Assembly (NCBI RefSeq): GCF_003865015.1
Contig: NZ_BHVV01000001.1
Location: 248,001 to 312,000 of the forward strand
Length of the DNA: 64,000 bases
Direction of reading: 5' to 3'
Source of the DNA: Sulfurisoma sediminicola
Lineage (GTDB): Bacteria; Pseudomonadota; Gammaproteobacteria; Burkholderiales; Rhodocyclaceae
The notes beneath the pieces are model-generated. The model saw nothing but the letters and a program-made list of their open reading frames with translations. It had not been told where the DNA came from and ran no database searches. Shown one piece after another: positions 1-9,054 of this stretch (position 1 is its first letter; each line of letters begins with the position of its first letter). Made by a program: the position numbers and the translations under genes.

Positions 1-10
1 TCCGGCGCGA

Positions 11-685
11 TCAGAGCAGCAGGCTGCCGAACAGCTTGTCGGTGGCCTCGCGCGACTGCTCGAGCCTGATCTGGATCCTGCGCTTCTGTTCGACCGCGAA
101 GCAGAGCAGCGCGTAGATGATGCTGACGATCGCGATGAAATTCAGGGCGAAGAACACCAGGCTGACGCGCAGCGGCACAAGCGAGGTCTGCACCAGATGT
201 GGATCGGCGTAATGGTAGTCAGCGGCGCCCGAGACCGAGGTCAGCAGGATCCAGGCGACGAACCAGGCGAGCGACTGGCGCGCCCCGCTGCTCAGCATCG
301 CCCCGACGGGCGCCAGCACGCTCCAGAGGATGACGCCGCTCGAGGAGATGACATTGCCTGCGGCCCAATGCGCGACGAAGGGCAGGAACAGGAACAGGCC
401 GAGCTGGGTGACGCGGAAGAACCCGAAGTGGCGCGTCTGGAAATAGAGCAGCATGTTGCCCACCAGCAGCAGCTGGAAGGCGAACGGCAGGGTCGCGGAG
501 AACTTCAGGCCCAGCAGCTGGTAGATGGCGACCCAGAGCATGGTCGCCACCGTGACCAGGCCGGTGGCGAGCATCAGCAGCGACTTGCTGAGCTGCACCT
601 CGGCGCCGTCGCCCGGCTCGATGCCGGCCGAGCGCAGGCGCTGCATGTAGCTGCTGGGAAGCCGGACGGGGTCGGGAGCGTTCAT
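11..685 (-). CDS. Six-helix membrane protein, possibly the N-terminal part of a broken nucleotidyl cyclase
   Basis: The 224-residue product has about six hydrophobic segments (roughly residues 30-55, 64-82, 90-108, 113-131, 138-154 and 172-198). A charged, coiled-coil-like tail follows (EQKRRIQIRLEQSREATDK). This architecture resembles the membrane sensor part of bacterial adenylate/guanylate cyclases, where the tail leads into a cyclase domain. Here a stop codon comes right after LFGSLLL, where cyclases usually continue. The gene may therefore be truncated or frameshifted, but the window edge hides what follows. I chose the ATG at 685; the frame stays open upstream without a convincing start. 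It is tail-to-head with cbbR on the same strand, with no clear functional link. The cyclase relation is inferred from architecture only. Confidence 0.55.
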   Translation of the reverse strand: MNAPDPVRLPSSYMQRLRSAGIEPGDGAEVQLSKSLLMLATGLVTVATMLWVAIYQLLGLKFSATLPFAFQLLLVGNMLLYFQTRHFGFFRVTQLGLFLFLPFVAHWAAGNVISSSGVILWSVLAPVGAMLSSGARQSLAWFVAWILLTSVSGAADYHYADPHLVQTSLVPLRVSLVFFALNFIAIVSIIYALLCFAVEQKRRIQIRLEQSREATDKLFGSLLL

Positions 686-887
686 GACGGGGTAACGGTC
701 AGAGCCATGGTTTCCATTGTAAAGCCATGTCCGCCGACGTGCGTCCACTCCGCCGCGTCCCCCAAGGAGACTGCCTGCGGGGCGTCGCCGGCACCGAAGG
801 TCTTCGGTTTCAAGGGCAAGGTGGCGCTCCGAACCATTTATCACGTCTGGCGAAAGAGCGGCGGCAATGGCCGACCATCGGTCCGCG

Positions 888-1823
888 CTACTTCCGCTTG
901 ACCTTCCCCCGCCGTGCCGCAGGAACCGTCTTCGCCCCCTCGCGTACGAGAAACTCGAGGAAAGTCGCTGCGGTGAGTCCAAGGCGCTTGCCGCCAAGGT
1001 GCGCCGCATGCCACATCCTGCGCATGGGAAAGCCTTCCACGTCCAGAATCGCAATGCGCCCGGCGTCGAGTTCGAGCTCGAGGCTTCCCATCGGCACGAT
1101 GGAGATTCCCAGATCCGCCATGATGGCCTGCTTGATGGCTTCGCCGGAACCCAGTTCCATATAGGGTTTGAGTTGCAACCCATGTTCCGCGAACAGCCGC
1201 TCGGTGCTGCTGCGCGTGCCCGAGCCGGGTTCGCGCAGCAGGAAGCGCTCGTCGGCGAGGCGCGTGATCGGAATGTTCTTCTCCCTGGCCAGCGGATGGT
1301 CCGGGTGCGCCGCCAGGACCAGCGGGTTTTCCAGGAAAGGCAGCGCGACCAGATCCAGATTCCCGGGAATCTGGCCGAGGACGACGAAATCGTCGAGGTT
1401 GTTGGAAAGCCTTTCCAGCACCCGTGCCCGATTGGTCACCGTCAGCTGGGGCTGCACCTCGGGGTATTCGTGCACGAAGCGCCCCAGGTAATGGGGCATG
1501 AAGAACTTGGCCGAGGTGACCACCGCCACCTTCAGCGGCCCGGCCACCTTGCCCTTCATGTCCGTGAGTCTGCCGGCGAGCGTCTGAAGGCGCGCCGTCA
1601 CTTCGAGGGCCGCCGCGTAGACCTCGTCGCCGGCGCGAGTGAGCAGCAGTTTCTTCCCGACCAGTTCGATCAAGGGCAGGCCCATGCTCTCTTCCAGCCG
1701 CTTGACCTGGATGTGGACCGCCGGCTGGGTCAGGTGCAGCTCTTCCGCCGCGCGCGTGTAGCTGCGATGCCGTGCCACGGCCTCGAAGAGGCGGAACTGC
1801 TGCAATGTCCAGTGGCGAATCAT
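888..1823 (-). CDS. cbbR: CbbR-type LysR regulator of the form I Rubisco operon
   Basis: This 311-residue protein has the LysR layout. An N-terminal winged helix-turn-helix lies at about residues 5-65 (RAAEELHLTQPAVHIQVKRLEE), and a periplasmic-binding-protein-like effector domain follows from about residue 90. The REPGSGTRSSTERLF stretch is typical of CbbR. The gene is divergent from cbbL with about 155 bp between the start codons, the classic cbbR-cbbL arrangement, so it most likely activates cbbLSQO in response to a Calvin-cycle metabolite. A perfect 6-bp inverted repeat overlaps its own start codon, suggesting autoregulation. It is clearly different in sequence from the second cbbR at 7942-8904. 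Confidence 0.93.
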   Translation of the reverse strand: MIRHWTLQQFRLFEAVARHRSYTRAAEELHLTQPAVHIQVKRLEESMGLPLIELVGKKLLLTRAGDEVYAAALEVTARLQTLAGRLTDMKGKVAGPLKVAVVTSAKFFMPHYLGRFVHEYPEVQPQLTVTNRARVLERLSNNLDDFVVLGQIPGNLDLVALPFLENPLVLAAHPDHPLAREKNIPITRLADERFLLREPGSGTRSSTERLFAEHGLQLKPYMELGSGEAIKQAIMADLGISIVPMGSLELELDAGRIAILDVEGFPMRRMWHAAHLGGKRLGLTAATFLEFLVREGAKTVPAARRGKVKRK

Positions 1824-1880
1824 TTACCAGAGTAAATCATGGAAGTTAGAAACATTACGTTCTGTTTATTACTTCAAGTC
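1822..1880. promoter_or_regulatory. cbbR-cbbL divergent control region with putative CbbR site
   Basis: ATTTAC (1822-1827) and GTAAAT (1832-1837) form a perfect inverted repeat with a 4-bp gap, overlapping the cbbR start codon. Further TTA half-sites follow at 1846-1848, 1855-1857 and 1866-1871. CbbR proteins usually bind T-N11-A type sites between cbbR and cbbL, so this is the expected operator position. Assignment is by position and symmetry; no footprint is implied. Confidence 0.5.
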
Positions 1881-1978
1881 CTTAAAGTCACGCCCCATGC
1901 ACTGCACCGATGCGCTGCATCTGCATGCGGACAGGGTCCGACCTGCCCGCCAACCAACATCCTAGCAAGGAGCGAGAC

Positions 1979-3400
1979 ATGGCTGTTAAGACCTACAACG
2001 CTGGCGTGAAGGAATATCGCCAGACCTACTGGACCCCGGAATACACCCCCAAGGACACCGATATCCTCGCCTGCTTCAAGGTCACCCCGCAGCCGGGCGT
2101 CGCCCGCGAGGAAGTCGCCGCCGCCGTGGCCGCCGAGTCGTCCACCGGCACCTGGACCACGGTGTGGACCGACTTGCTGACCGACCTCGACTACTACAAG
2201 GGCCGCGCCTACCGGATCGAGGACGTGCCCGGCGACGACACCTGCTTCTACGCCTTCGTCGCCTACCCGATCGACCTGTTCGAGGAAGGCTCCGTCGTCA
2301 ACGTGCTGACCTCGCTGGTCGGCAACGTCTTCGGCTTCAAGGCCCTGCGCGCCCTGCGCCTCGAGGACGTGCGCTTCCCCATCGCCTACGTCAAGACCTG
2401 CGGCGGCCCGCCCCACGGCATCCAGGTCGAGCGCGACATCATGAACAAGTATGGCCGTCCGCTGCTGGGCTGCACCATCAAGCCCAAGCTCGGCCTCTCC
2501 GCCAAGAACTACGGCCGCGCCGTCTACGAGTGCCTGCGCGGCGGCCTCGACTTCACCAAGGACGACGAGAACGTCAACAGCCAGCCCTTCATGCGCTGGA
2601 AGCAGCGCTTCGACTTCGTGCAGGAAGCGACCGAGAAGGCGCAGCGCGAAACCGGCGAGCGCAAGGGCCACTACCTCAACGTCACCGCGCCGACCCCGGA
2701 AGAGATGTACAAGCGCGCCGAATACGCCAAGTCCATCGGCGCCCCGATCATCATGCACGACTACCTGACCGGCGGCTTCACCGCCAACACCGGCCTGGCC
2801 AACTGGTGCCGCGACAACGGCATGCTGCTGCACATCCACCGCGCCATGCACGCCGTGCTCGACCGCAACCCGCACCACGGCATCCACTTCCGCGTGCTGA
2901 CCAAGTGCCTGCGCCTGTCCGGCGGCGACCACCTGCACTCCGGCACCGTCGTCGGCAAGCTGGAAGGCGACCGCGAAGCGACGCTGGGCTGGATCGACAT
3001 CATGCGCGACGACTTCATCAAGGAAGACCGCAGCCGCGGCATCATGTTCGACCAGGACTTCGGCTCCATGCCCGGCGTGCTGCCCGTCGCCTCCGGCGGC
3101 ATCCACGTCTGGCACATGCCGGCGCTGGTCACCATCTTCGGTGACGACTCGGTGCTGCAGTTCGGCGGCGGCACCCTCGGCCACCCCTGGGGCAACGCCG
3201 CCGGCGCCGCCGCCAACCGCGTCGCGCTGGAAGCCTGCGTCGAGGCGCGCAACAAGGGCGTCGCCGTCGAGAAGGAAGGCAAGACCATCCTGACCGAGGC
3301 CGCCAAGCACTCGCCCGAGCTGAAGATCGCCATGGAGACCTGGAAGGAGATCAAGTTCGAGTTCGACACCGTCGACAAGCTGGACGTCGCCCACAAGTAA
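1979..3400 (+). CDS. cbbL: Form I (IA type) ribulose-1,5-bisphosphate carboxylase large subunit
   Basis: The 473-residue large subunit catalyses CO2 fixation onto ribulose-1,5-bisphosphate in the cytosol as part of an L8S8 enzyme. The catalytic TIKPKLGL motif has Lys168. The activation segment [10 protein letters not shown] carries the lysine that is carbamylated (Lys194). HIHRAMHAV (His287) and the loop 6 motif VGKLEGD are intact. The ATG at 1979 is preceded by AAGGAG at 1967-1972; the longer frame from 1910 lacks a ribosome site and extends beyond the family N terminus. cbbS follows after 37 bp, then cbbQ and cbbO. This is the IAq-type order, as opposed to the carboxysomal order. Expression is expected from the divergent cbbR promoter. 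Confidence 0.99.
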   Translation: MAVKTYNAGVKEYRQTYWTPEYTPKDTDILACFKVTPQPGVAREEVAAAVAAESSTGTWTTVWTDLLTDLDYYKGRAYRIEDVPGDDTCFYAFVAYPIDLFEEGSVVNVLTSLVGNVFGFKALRALRLEDVRFPIAYVKTCGGPPHGIQVERDIMNKYGRPLLGCTIKPKLGLSAKNYGRAVYECLRGGLDFTKDDENVNSQPFMRWKQRFDFVQEATEKAQRETGERKGHYLNVTAPTPEEMYKRAEYAKSIGAPIIMHDYLTGGFTANTGLANWCRDNGMLLHIHRAMHAVLDRNPHHGIHFRVLTKCLRLSGGDHLHSGTVVGKLEGDREATLGWIDIMRDDFIKEDRSRGIMFDQDFGSMPGVLPVASGGIHVWHMPALVTIFGDDSVLQFGGGTLGHPWGNAAGAAANRVALEACVEARNKGVAVEKEGKTILTEAAKHSPELKIAMETWKEIKFEFDTVDKLDVAHK

Positions 3401-3437
3401 GCCGACCCACGCTCAACCCAATTCGAAAGGAAATCAA

Positions 3438-3794
3438 ATGTCTGAAGTGATGGATTACAACTCGCGCCTTTCCGACCCCTCCAGCCGGAAATTCGAGACC
3501 TTCTCCTACCTGCCCGCGATGGACGCGGCCAGCATCAAGAAGCAGGTCGAGTACCTGGTGAAGAAGGGCTGGAACCCGGCCATCGAACACATCGAGCCCG
3601 AGTACATGATGGATTCGTACTGGTACATGTGGAAGCTGCCGATGTTCGGCGAGACCGACGTGGATCGCGTGCTGGCCGAAGCCGAGGCCTGCCACAAGGC
3701 CAACCCCAACAACCACGTGCGCCTGGTCGGCTACGACAACTTCAAGCAATCGCAAGGCGCGGCCATGGTGATCTTCCGCGGCAAGACGGTCTGA
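3438..3794 (+). CDS. cbbS: Form I Rubisco small subunit
   Basis: The 118-residue protein has the small-subunit hallmarks: FETFSYLP near the N terminus, the [23 protein letters not shown] core and the C-terminal [14 protein letters not shown] strand. It caps the L8 core made by the upstream cbbL product. AAAGGA lies about 9 bp before the ATG. It lies 37 bp after cbbL in the same transcription unit. A terminator-like hairpin follows, so cbbLS is probably made in excess of the downstream cbbQO. Confidence 0.99.
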   Translation: MSEVMDYNSRLSDPSSRKFETFSYLPAMDAASIKKQVEYLVKKGWNPAIEHIEPEYMMDSYWYMWKLPMFGETDVDRVLAEAEACHKANPNNHVRLVGYDNFKQSQGAAMVIFRGKTV

Positions 3795-3819
3795 ATCGCG
3801 AAGCGCTTGGCGGTAATCG

Positions 3820-3857
3820 GCCCCCGCCGCGCGGCAAGCGCCGCGGGGGCTCTTTTT
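3820..3857 (+). terminator. Hairpin and T-run between cbbS and cbbQ
   Basis: GCCCCCGC (3820-3827) pairs with GCGGGGGC (3843-3850), with a GC-rich loop, and is followed by TCTTTTT. It looks like an intrinsic terminator inside the cbbLSQO cluster. Partial read-through would give high cbbLS and lower activase expression; this role is inferred. Confidence 0.7.
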
Positions 3858-3944
3858 CCGGGTCTTTCGACGAATGGCGCGCCGGCGCGTCGTGCCCCGC
3901 GCCCCATTCATGGACAAATCCGCGTTCTCTTCAAGGAGCCTCGC

Positions 3945-4748
3945 ATGAGCAACATCGTCGATCAATACCGCATCACCCAGCAACCCTACTATCGCGCCGT
4001 CGCCGACGAGGTGGAACTGTTCGAGGCCGCCTACTCCGTGCGCATGCCGATGATGCTCAAGGGGCCGACCGGCTGCGGCAAGACGCGCTTCGTCGAATAC
4101 ATGGCGCACAGGCTGGACAAGCCGCTGATCACCGTGGCCTGCAACGAGGACATGACCGCCTCCGACCTCGTCGGCCGCTTCCTGCTCTCCGCCCAGGGCA
4201 CCGAATGGCAGGACGGGCCGCTCGCCATCGCCGCGCGGCACGGCGCCATCTGCTACCTCGACGAAGTGGTGGAGGCGCGCCAGGACACCACCGTGGTGAT
4301 CCACCCGCTGACCGACAACCGCCGCGTGCTGCCGCTGGAGAAGAAGGGCGAGCTGGTGCATGCCCATCCCGATTTCCAGATCGTGATTTCCTACAACCCC
4401 GGCTACCAGTCGCTGATGAAGGACCTCAAGCAGTCGACCAAGCAGCGCTTCGGCGGCCTCGACTTCACCTATCCCGAACACGCCATCGAAACCGAGATCG
4501 TGGCGCACGAATCCGGGGCCAGCGCCGAGGCTGCCGGCAAGCTGGTATCGATCGCCGAGCGCTCGCGCAACCTCAAGGGCCACGGCCTCGACGAAGGCCT
4601 GTCCACCCGCATGCTGATCTACGCCGGCAGCCTGATCGCCAAGGGCGTCAATCCGCAGGCGGCCTGCCGCGTCGCGCTGGTGCGGCCGATCACCGACGAT
4701 CCCGACATGCGCGACGCGCTGGATGCCGCGGTAACCACCTTCTTCTGA
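3945..4748 (+). CDS. cbbQ: Rubisco activase ATPase subunit CbbQ (form I partner)
   Basis: This 267-residue MoxR-group AAA+ ATPase has Walker A GPTGCGKT at residues 40-47 and a Walker B region ICYLDE at about 102-107. CbbQ hexamers with CbbO remodel inhibited Rubisco and release bound sugar phosphates. AAGGAG at 3933-3938 sets the ATG at 3945; an in-frame extension to 3807 runs through the terminator hairpin and is rejected. cbbO follows after 47 bp. The protein is clearly paralogous to CbbQ2 at 11433-12239, with Walker motifs at identical positions. Known work on paired Q1O1 and Q2O2 systems suggests each pair serves its neighbouring Rubisco. Confidence 0.97.
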   Translation: MSNIVDQYRITQQPYYRAVADEVELFEAAYSVRMPMMLKGPTGCGKTRFVEYMAHRLDKPLITVACNEDMTASDLVGRFLLSAQGTEWQDGPLAIAARHGAICYLDEVVEARQDTTVVIHPLTDNRRVLPLEKKGELVHAHPDFQIVISYNPGYQSLMKDLKQSTKQRFGGLDFTYPEHAIETEIVAHESGASAEAAGKLVSIAERSRNLKGHGLDEGLSTRMLIYAGSLIAKGVNPQAACRVALVRPITDDPDMRDALDAAVTTFF

Positions 4749-4795
4749 AGCCTCGGCAGGACTCCGCCGCCGCCGACTGCACATCGAGGTAAAAC

Positions 4796-7159
4796 ATGTC
4801 GATCACTCTCGCCGACTACGCCGAACTGCTCGAGAACCTGTCGCCGCACAGCCAGGAAGCGCTGCACGCCGCCTGGCACGAGGCGACCAAGGTGTTCTCG
4901 CCGCGCGGCCTCGACAACTACCTCAAGGGCACGGCCGCCATCCACGGCCTGGGCAAGGGCGACTCGCTGGTGGAGACATGGATCGAGGAAGCGCCGATGG
5001 TCGCCAAGGAGGTGGGCGAGGACGTCATCGGCGACCTCGCCGCCGCCTCGCTGATGCTGGCCTCGCGCACCTCGGGCGCGGTGATCGAACTGCTGCTGGC
5101 CACGTCGGCCACCGCCGCCAATCGTCTCGGCGACGCCCAGCTCTTCCTCAACTACCTGCAATTCATCAACACCCTGATCGCGCAGGCGCCGCGCGGCGTA
5201 CGGCCGATGCTGGACAAGCTGGAAGTCCTGTTCCAGCAGCTGACGCTGGGCGGCCTGCGCCGCTGGGCGCTGTGGGGCGCGCATGCCCACCGCACCAACT
5301 ACGAGGAGCAGATCCGCTATTTCAGCCTCGAGTCGAAAGAGTCGCTGGCGATGCTGCAGAAGGAGCGCAAGGGGACGCTGCTGGTGGACGTGCAGCGGCG
5401 CATCAACATGTATCTGCGTGCGCTATGGGCGCGCGATTTCTTCATGCGTCCCACCTCGGGCGACTTCGAATCGCGCGAGGGTTACAAGCCCTACATCGAG
5501 AACTACCTCATCCATCTGCCCGACGCCTTCGACGACTTCAAGACACCGGCCGGCGAAGTCATCGGCGGGCTCGAGGTCTACCGCGCCACCGCCGCCCACG
5601 CCGCGGCGCACATCGCCTACACGCGCGAGCCGATCTCGGCCGAGGCGCTCAACGCCTGGCAGATGGCCGTCATCTCGGTCATCGAGGATGCCCGCATCGA
5701 AGCGCTGGCGATCCGCAAGTTCCCCGGCCTCAGGCAGCTGTGGGCGAAGTTTCACGTCATCGGCGCCAACCAGGCCAACAACTGCGGCGATGCCATAAAC
5801 CGCCTCGCCCGCGCCCTGCTGGACGACGGCTATGCGGACGACGATCCCTGGATCGCGCAGGCGCGCGCCCTCTTCGCCCAGGCCGCCGGGCGGCTGGAGG
5901 ACAACCGGGTGTCGTGGGAAATCGGCGTGCAGCTGGCGCATTCATTTACCGAGCGGCGCATTCCCTTCCACCCGCGCGCCGACGTCCTCACCGCGGTCTA
6001 CCGCGACGACAACCGCTATTTCTGGGAGTTCGAGGAATTCGATTTCGACAAGGCCGCCAGTGCCGGCTACGAGTCCGTCAAGCAGGTGCGCAAGTACGTC
6101 AGCGTGATGGAAATGGCCAACGAGATCGACGTCGAGACGGCCGGCGACGACGCCGGGGAAATCTGGGTGCTGGGCACCGAGCTCTTCCCCTACGAGAACA
6201 TCGGCGACCAATACCCTGGCGGCGGCAAGAGCTTCAACGCGCTCGAAGGCAAGGAGCCGCTGTCCGACCCCTTCCACTATGCCGAATGGGACTACCAGAT
6301 CCAGCTCGAGCGCCCGGCCTGGGCCACGGTGCTGGAAAAGCGTGCCAGGGCCGGCGACCTGACGATCATCGAAGGCATCACCGCGCAGTACAAGCGCGAG
6401 ATCCATCGCATGAAGTTCCTCCTCGACGCCATGCAGCCGCAGGGCGTGCAGCGCATCCGCCGGCTCGAGGACGGCGACGAGATCGACATCAACGCCGCGA
6501 TCGCCAGCTTCACCGACATCCGCCTCGGCAACCAGCCCGATCCGCGCATCATGATGCGCAGCGTGCGCAAGACCCGCGACTTTTCGATCCTGGTGCTGCT
6601 CGACCTGTCGGAATCGACCAACGAAAAAGTGCAGGACCAGGAATATTCGGTGCGCGAACTCACCCAGCAGGCCTGCGTGCTGCTGGCCGACGCCATCGAC
6701 AAGGTCGGCGACCCCTTCGCGATTCACGGCTTCTGCTCGGACGGCCGCCACGACGTCGAGTACTACCGCTTCAAGGACTTCGACCAGCACTGGGACGAAG
6801 TGCCCAAGGCCAAACTCGCCGGCATGACCGGCCAGCTGTCCACCCGCATGGGCGCGGCCATCCGCCACGCCGGCCACCACCTGCAGCTGCAGCGCTCGGC
6901 GAAGAAGCTGCTGATTGTCATCACCGACGGCGAGCCGGCCGACGTCGACGTGCGCGACCCGCAATACCTGCGCTACGATACGAAAAAGGCGGTGGAGGAA
7001 GTCGCGAAGCTCGGCGTCACCACCTACTGCATGAGCCTGGACCCGCGCGCCGACAATTACGTCTCGCGCATCTTCGGCCAGAAGAACTACATGGTCGTCG
7101 ACCATGTGCAGCGCTTGCCTGAAAAGTTGCCGCTGCTGTACGCCGGCCTCACCCGATAG
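4796..7159 (+). CDS. cbbO: Rubisco activase adaptor CbbO with von Willebrand A domain (form I partner)
   Basis: The 787-residue protein has a long helical N-terminal region and a C-terminal von Willebrand factor A domain. A metal-binding MIDAS motif DLSES starts near residue 603 (ILVLLDLSEST), with a second conserved ITDGEPAD segment near residue 700. In this family CbbO binds the CbbQ hexamer and docks on Rubisco through the VWA domain. GAGGTAAAACATG gives a good ribosome site. It follows cbbQ directly and is followed after 9 bp by an unrecognised 98-residue gene. Confidence 0.96.
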   Translation: MSITLADYAELLENLSPHSQEALHAAWHEATKVFSPRGLDNYLKGTAAIHGLGKGDSLVETWIEEAPMVAKEVGEDVIGDLAAASLMLASRTSGAVIELLLATSATAANRLGDAQLFLNYLQFINTLIAQAPRGVRPMLDKLEVLFQQLTLGGLRRWALWGAHAHRTNYEEQIRYFSLESKESLAMLQKERKGTLLVDVQRRINMYLRALWARDFFMRPTSGDFESREGYKPYIENYLIHLPDAFDDFKTPAGEVIGGLEVYRATAAHAAAHIAYTREPISAEALNAWQMAVISVIEDARIEALAIRKFPGLRQLWAKFHVIGANQANNCGDAINRLARALLDDGYADDDPWIAQARALFAQAAGRLEDNRVSWEIGVQLAHSFTERRIPFHPRADVLTAVYRDDNRYFWEFEEFDFDKAASAGYESVKQVRKYVSVMEMANEIDVETAGDDAGEIWVLGTELFPYENIGDQYPGGGKSFNALEGKEPLSDPFHYAEWDYQIQLERPAWATVLEKRARAGDLTIIEGITAQYKREIHRMKFLLDAMQPQGVQRIRRLEDGDEIDINAAIASFTDIRLGNQPDPRIMMRSVRKTRDFSILVLLDLSESTNEKVQDQEYSVRELTQQACVLLADAIDKVGDPFAIHGFCSDGRHDVEYYRFKDFDQHWDEVPKAKLAGMTGQLSTRMGAAIRHAGHHLQLQRSAKKLLIVITDGEPADVDVRDPQYLRYDTKKAVEEVAKLGVTTYCMSLDPRADNYVSRIFGQKNYMVVDHVQRLPEKLPLLYAGLTR

Positions 7160-7168
7160 AAACGGACC

Positions 7169-7465
7169 ATGGAAAACACCTACCCCGGTTTGAACAACGA
7201 CAAGCACGGCCTCACCCAGCTCGGCCGCATCGTGCTCGACGGCTGGCTGTTCGGCCTGATCCCGGAAGCCGAGGATTGCGCCGGCTGGAGCGTCGGCCGC
7301 ATGCAGGATCTGATGGAGCGAGTCCAGAACGAATGGGACAAGTACGCCAACCTGCCCAGCCGACTGCCGCCGGACCTGCTCAAGCGCCATGGCGAATTCT
7401 ATGATCGCGCCATCCAGGCCGCCCGCGCCAAGGGCTGGGACCCGGAACTGGGCGAGGACGAATAG
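7169..7465 (+). CDS. Unrecognised small acidic protein following cbbO1
   Basis: I do not recognise a family for this 98-residue, soluble, acidic product (C terminus GWDPELGEDE). It has no signal peptide, membrane segment or metal motif. It starts only 9 bp after the cbbO stop, so it should be cotranslated with the form I activase operon, and no equivalent follows cbbO2. GAAACGGACC ahead of the ATG is a weak ribosome site. A role in form I Rubisco maintenance is plausible from context only. Confidence 0.75.
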   Translation: MENTYPGLNNDKHGLTQLGRIVLDGWLFGLIPEAEDCAGWSVGRMQDLMERVQNEWDKYANLPSRLPPDLLKRHGEFYDRAIQAARAKGWDPELGEDE

Positions 7466-7499
7466 CATCCCGATTGTTCGCGTCTTTGACCGGCTGACC

Positions 7500-7871
7500 A
7501 TGTACGAACGCCTGCGCGACGTCCCGGCCCTCGCCGAGTATCCCTCGCGCATACCGGCGCCGGTGTGGAATGCCTGGCGGCGCTATTGGAGGACGGGGCA
7601 TCGGCAGACCTGCTTCGGCCTGGAAGAGCTGCCGCCCATGTCGCTGTTGCTCGACGAGCGCGAATGGGTGCTGGTGGATTCGAGCCTGTACGACCTGCCG
7701 ATCCTGTGCTGGTCGGACTTCCGGGACGAAGGCCGGGCTGCCCTGCATGAACCCGTGCCCTGCACCGTGCGCCAATATCACCAAGGCGCCGCCAAGATCC
7801 GCGACAAGGCGCTGGTCCTCATGGCCGAGGAACTCGAGGCACGGCTGCGCAAGAAATCCGGAGCCCGATGA
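7500..7871 (+). CDS. Unrecognised 123-residue protein at the end of the form I operon
   Basis: The product is soluble with no recognised domain. Visible features are a Trp/Arg-rich N-terminal part (PAPVWNAWRRYWRTGHRQ) and a basic C terminus (LEARLRKKSGAR). The ATG at 7500 lies 34 bp after the 98-residue gene; the same frame is open upstream to 7389 but overlaps that gene. It is the last gene of the cbbLSQO transcription unit before the convergent cbbR2, so it is probably coexpressed with form I Rubisco. Function is unknown. Confidence 0.7.
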   Translation: MYERLRDVPALAEYPSRIPAPVWNAWRRYWRTGHRQTCFGLEELPPMSLLLDEREWVLVDSSLYDLPILCWSDFRDEGRAALHEPVPCTVRQYHQGAAKIRDKALVLMAEELEARLRKKSGAR

Positions 7872-7941
7872 ACGATCGGACGCCGCGGCAGCGTTGAATC
7901 TGAGGCGACGCCGCCCGCCGCGACGCGTGCGTCGGGCCCGA

Positions 7942-8904
7942 CTACCTGCGCTTTGCCTTCGCCTGTGATGTCAGGGGCACCGGACACCAGCCCGGCGGTT
8001 GCTCGGCGATCAGGCGCGGCGCTTCGGCCCGCATGAATTCGAGGAACGCCAGCGCCATCGGCAGCAGCTGCTTTTCCGGCCGATGCACGATGTGCCAGTG
8101 ACGGATCACCGGCGTGCCGACGACGTCGAGCTTGGCGATGCGACCAACCGACAGTTCCAGGCCGATGGAGTGCTCGGAGATGAAGGACAGTCCCATGCCG
8201 GCCATCACGGCCTGCTTGACCGCCTCGTTGCTCGCCAGTTCGACTGTCTGACGCAACTGCACGCCGCGCTCGCCGAAGAAGCGTTCCATCGCCGCACGCG
8301 TGCCCGAACCCGGTTCGCGGATCAGGAACAACTCTTCCGCCAGGGCCTCGGGGGCAAGGCGGCGGTGTGCCGCCAGCGGATGCGCCGGGGAGGCCACGAG
8401 GACATGGGGATGCTCGGCGAACACTTCGGCTACGGTCTCGAAGTCCTTGGGCGGCGAGCCCATGATCGCGAGGTCGATCTCGTTGTCGGACAGGTGGCGC
8501 ACGACCGACTCACGGTTCTCGACGCCAAGGCGCAGCTCGACCTCGGGATGGTTGACGCGAAAGGCCACCAGCAGGCGGGGCGCGATGTACTTGGCGGTCG
8601 ACACCACGCCGATGTTGAGGCGGCCGCCCTTGACGCCGCGAATCGCCGCCATCGCCTCCTCGGCTTCGCGCAACTGCTGGGCGATCCGTCGGGCGTGGCG
8701 CAGCAACTCGTCCCCGGCGGTCGTGAGAAAGATCTTCTTGCCCATCTGCTCGAACAGCGGAACGCCAACCTGCTCGACAAGGGCCTGTACCTGCATCGAC
8801 ACCGCCGGTTGCGTCAGGTGCAGCGCTTCCGCCGCCCGGGAAAAGGAGAGGTTATTGGCAACGGCCTCAAAAACCTTCAATTGGCGCAGGGTGACATTTT
8901 TCAT
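7942..8904 (-). CDS. cbbR: Second CbbR-type LysR regulator, divergent from cbbY-cbbM
   Basis: The 320-residue LysR protein has an N-terminal helix-turn-helix (RAAEALHLTQPAVSMQVQAL) and a CbbR-like effector domain with REPGSGTRAAMERFF. I chose the ATG at 8904 (MKNVTLRQLKVFEAVANN), where the family N terminus begins. The frame extends upstream to 8949 without homology. It is divergent from cbbY and cbbM with a strong palindrome between the genes, so it probably controls the form II unit. The same motif ahead of fbp suggests it also controls the fbp-prk unit. Confidence 0.93.
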   Translation of the reverse strand: MKNVTLRQLKVFEAVANNLSFSRAAEALHLTQPAVSMQVQALVEQVGVPLFEQMGKKIFLTTAGDELLRHARRIAQQLREAEEAMAAIRGVKGGRLNIGVVSTAKYIAPRLLVAFRVNHPEVELRLGVENRESVVRHLSDNEIDLAIMGSPPKDFETVAEVFAEHPHVLVASPAHPLAAHRRLAPEALAEELFLIREPGSGTRAAMERFFGERGVQLRQTVELASNEAVKQAVMAGMGLSFISEHSIGLELSVGRIAKLDVVGTPVIRHWHIVHRPEKQLLPMALAFLEFMRAEAPRLIAEQPPGWCPVPLTSQAKAKRR

Positions 8905-8990
8905 GGCATGGCAACGGAACGAACGTCGTGCAGAGTGTGGGACATCCATCAGCCTTTTTGGGGCCGGTTCTGGCGCCGGGAGGTGGCAAT

Positions 8991-9030
8991 CTTATCATTC
9001 CGATAAGAATATCTGACTTCATCTTATGGT
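8991..9030. promoter_or_regulatory. Putative CbbR2 operator, copy 1 (cbbR2-cbbY)
   Basis: The site reads CTTAT-N5-CGATAAGAA-N13-CTTATGGT. Its first half holds the perfect inverted repeat TCTTATC/GATAAGA (8990-9008). The same pattern with identical spacers lies at 17486-17525 before fbp. LysR proteins typically use a palindromic recognition site plus a promoter-proximal activation site about three helical turns away, which fits the second CTTAT 32 bp downstream. Binding by CbbR2 is inferred. Confidence 0.7.
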
Positions 9031-9054
9031 TTTCACCCACTATGCTGCGCGGCC

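Noticed and set aside
1910-1978. N-terminal extension of cbbL (also seen for cbbQ1, fbp, tkt, pgk, pyk, rpe, glnE)
   Set aside because: The longer frames run through operators, hairpins or neighbouring genes. A ribosome site and the family N terminus support the internal start.
1874-3394. Long open frames antisense to cbbL, glnE, yhdP, pyk, prlC and other genes
   Set aside because: They mirror high-GC codon-biased genes on the other strand, have low-complexity composition rich in V/G/A/D or R/P and lack ribosome sites. The sense genes have full family motifs.
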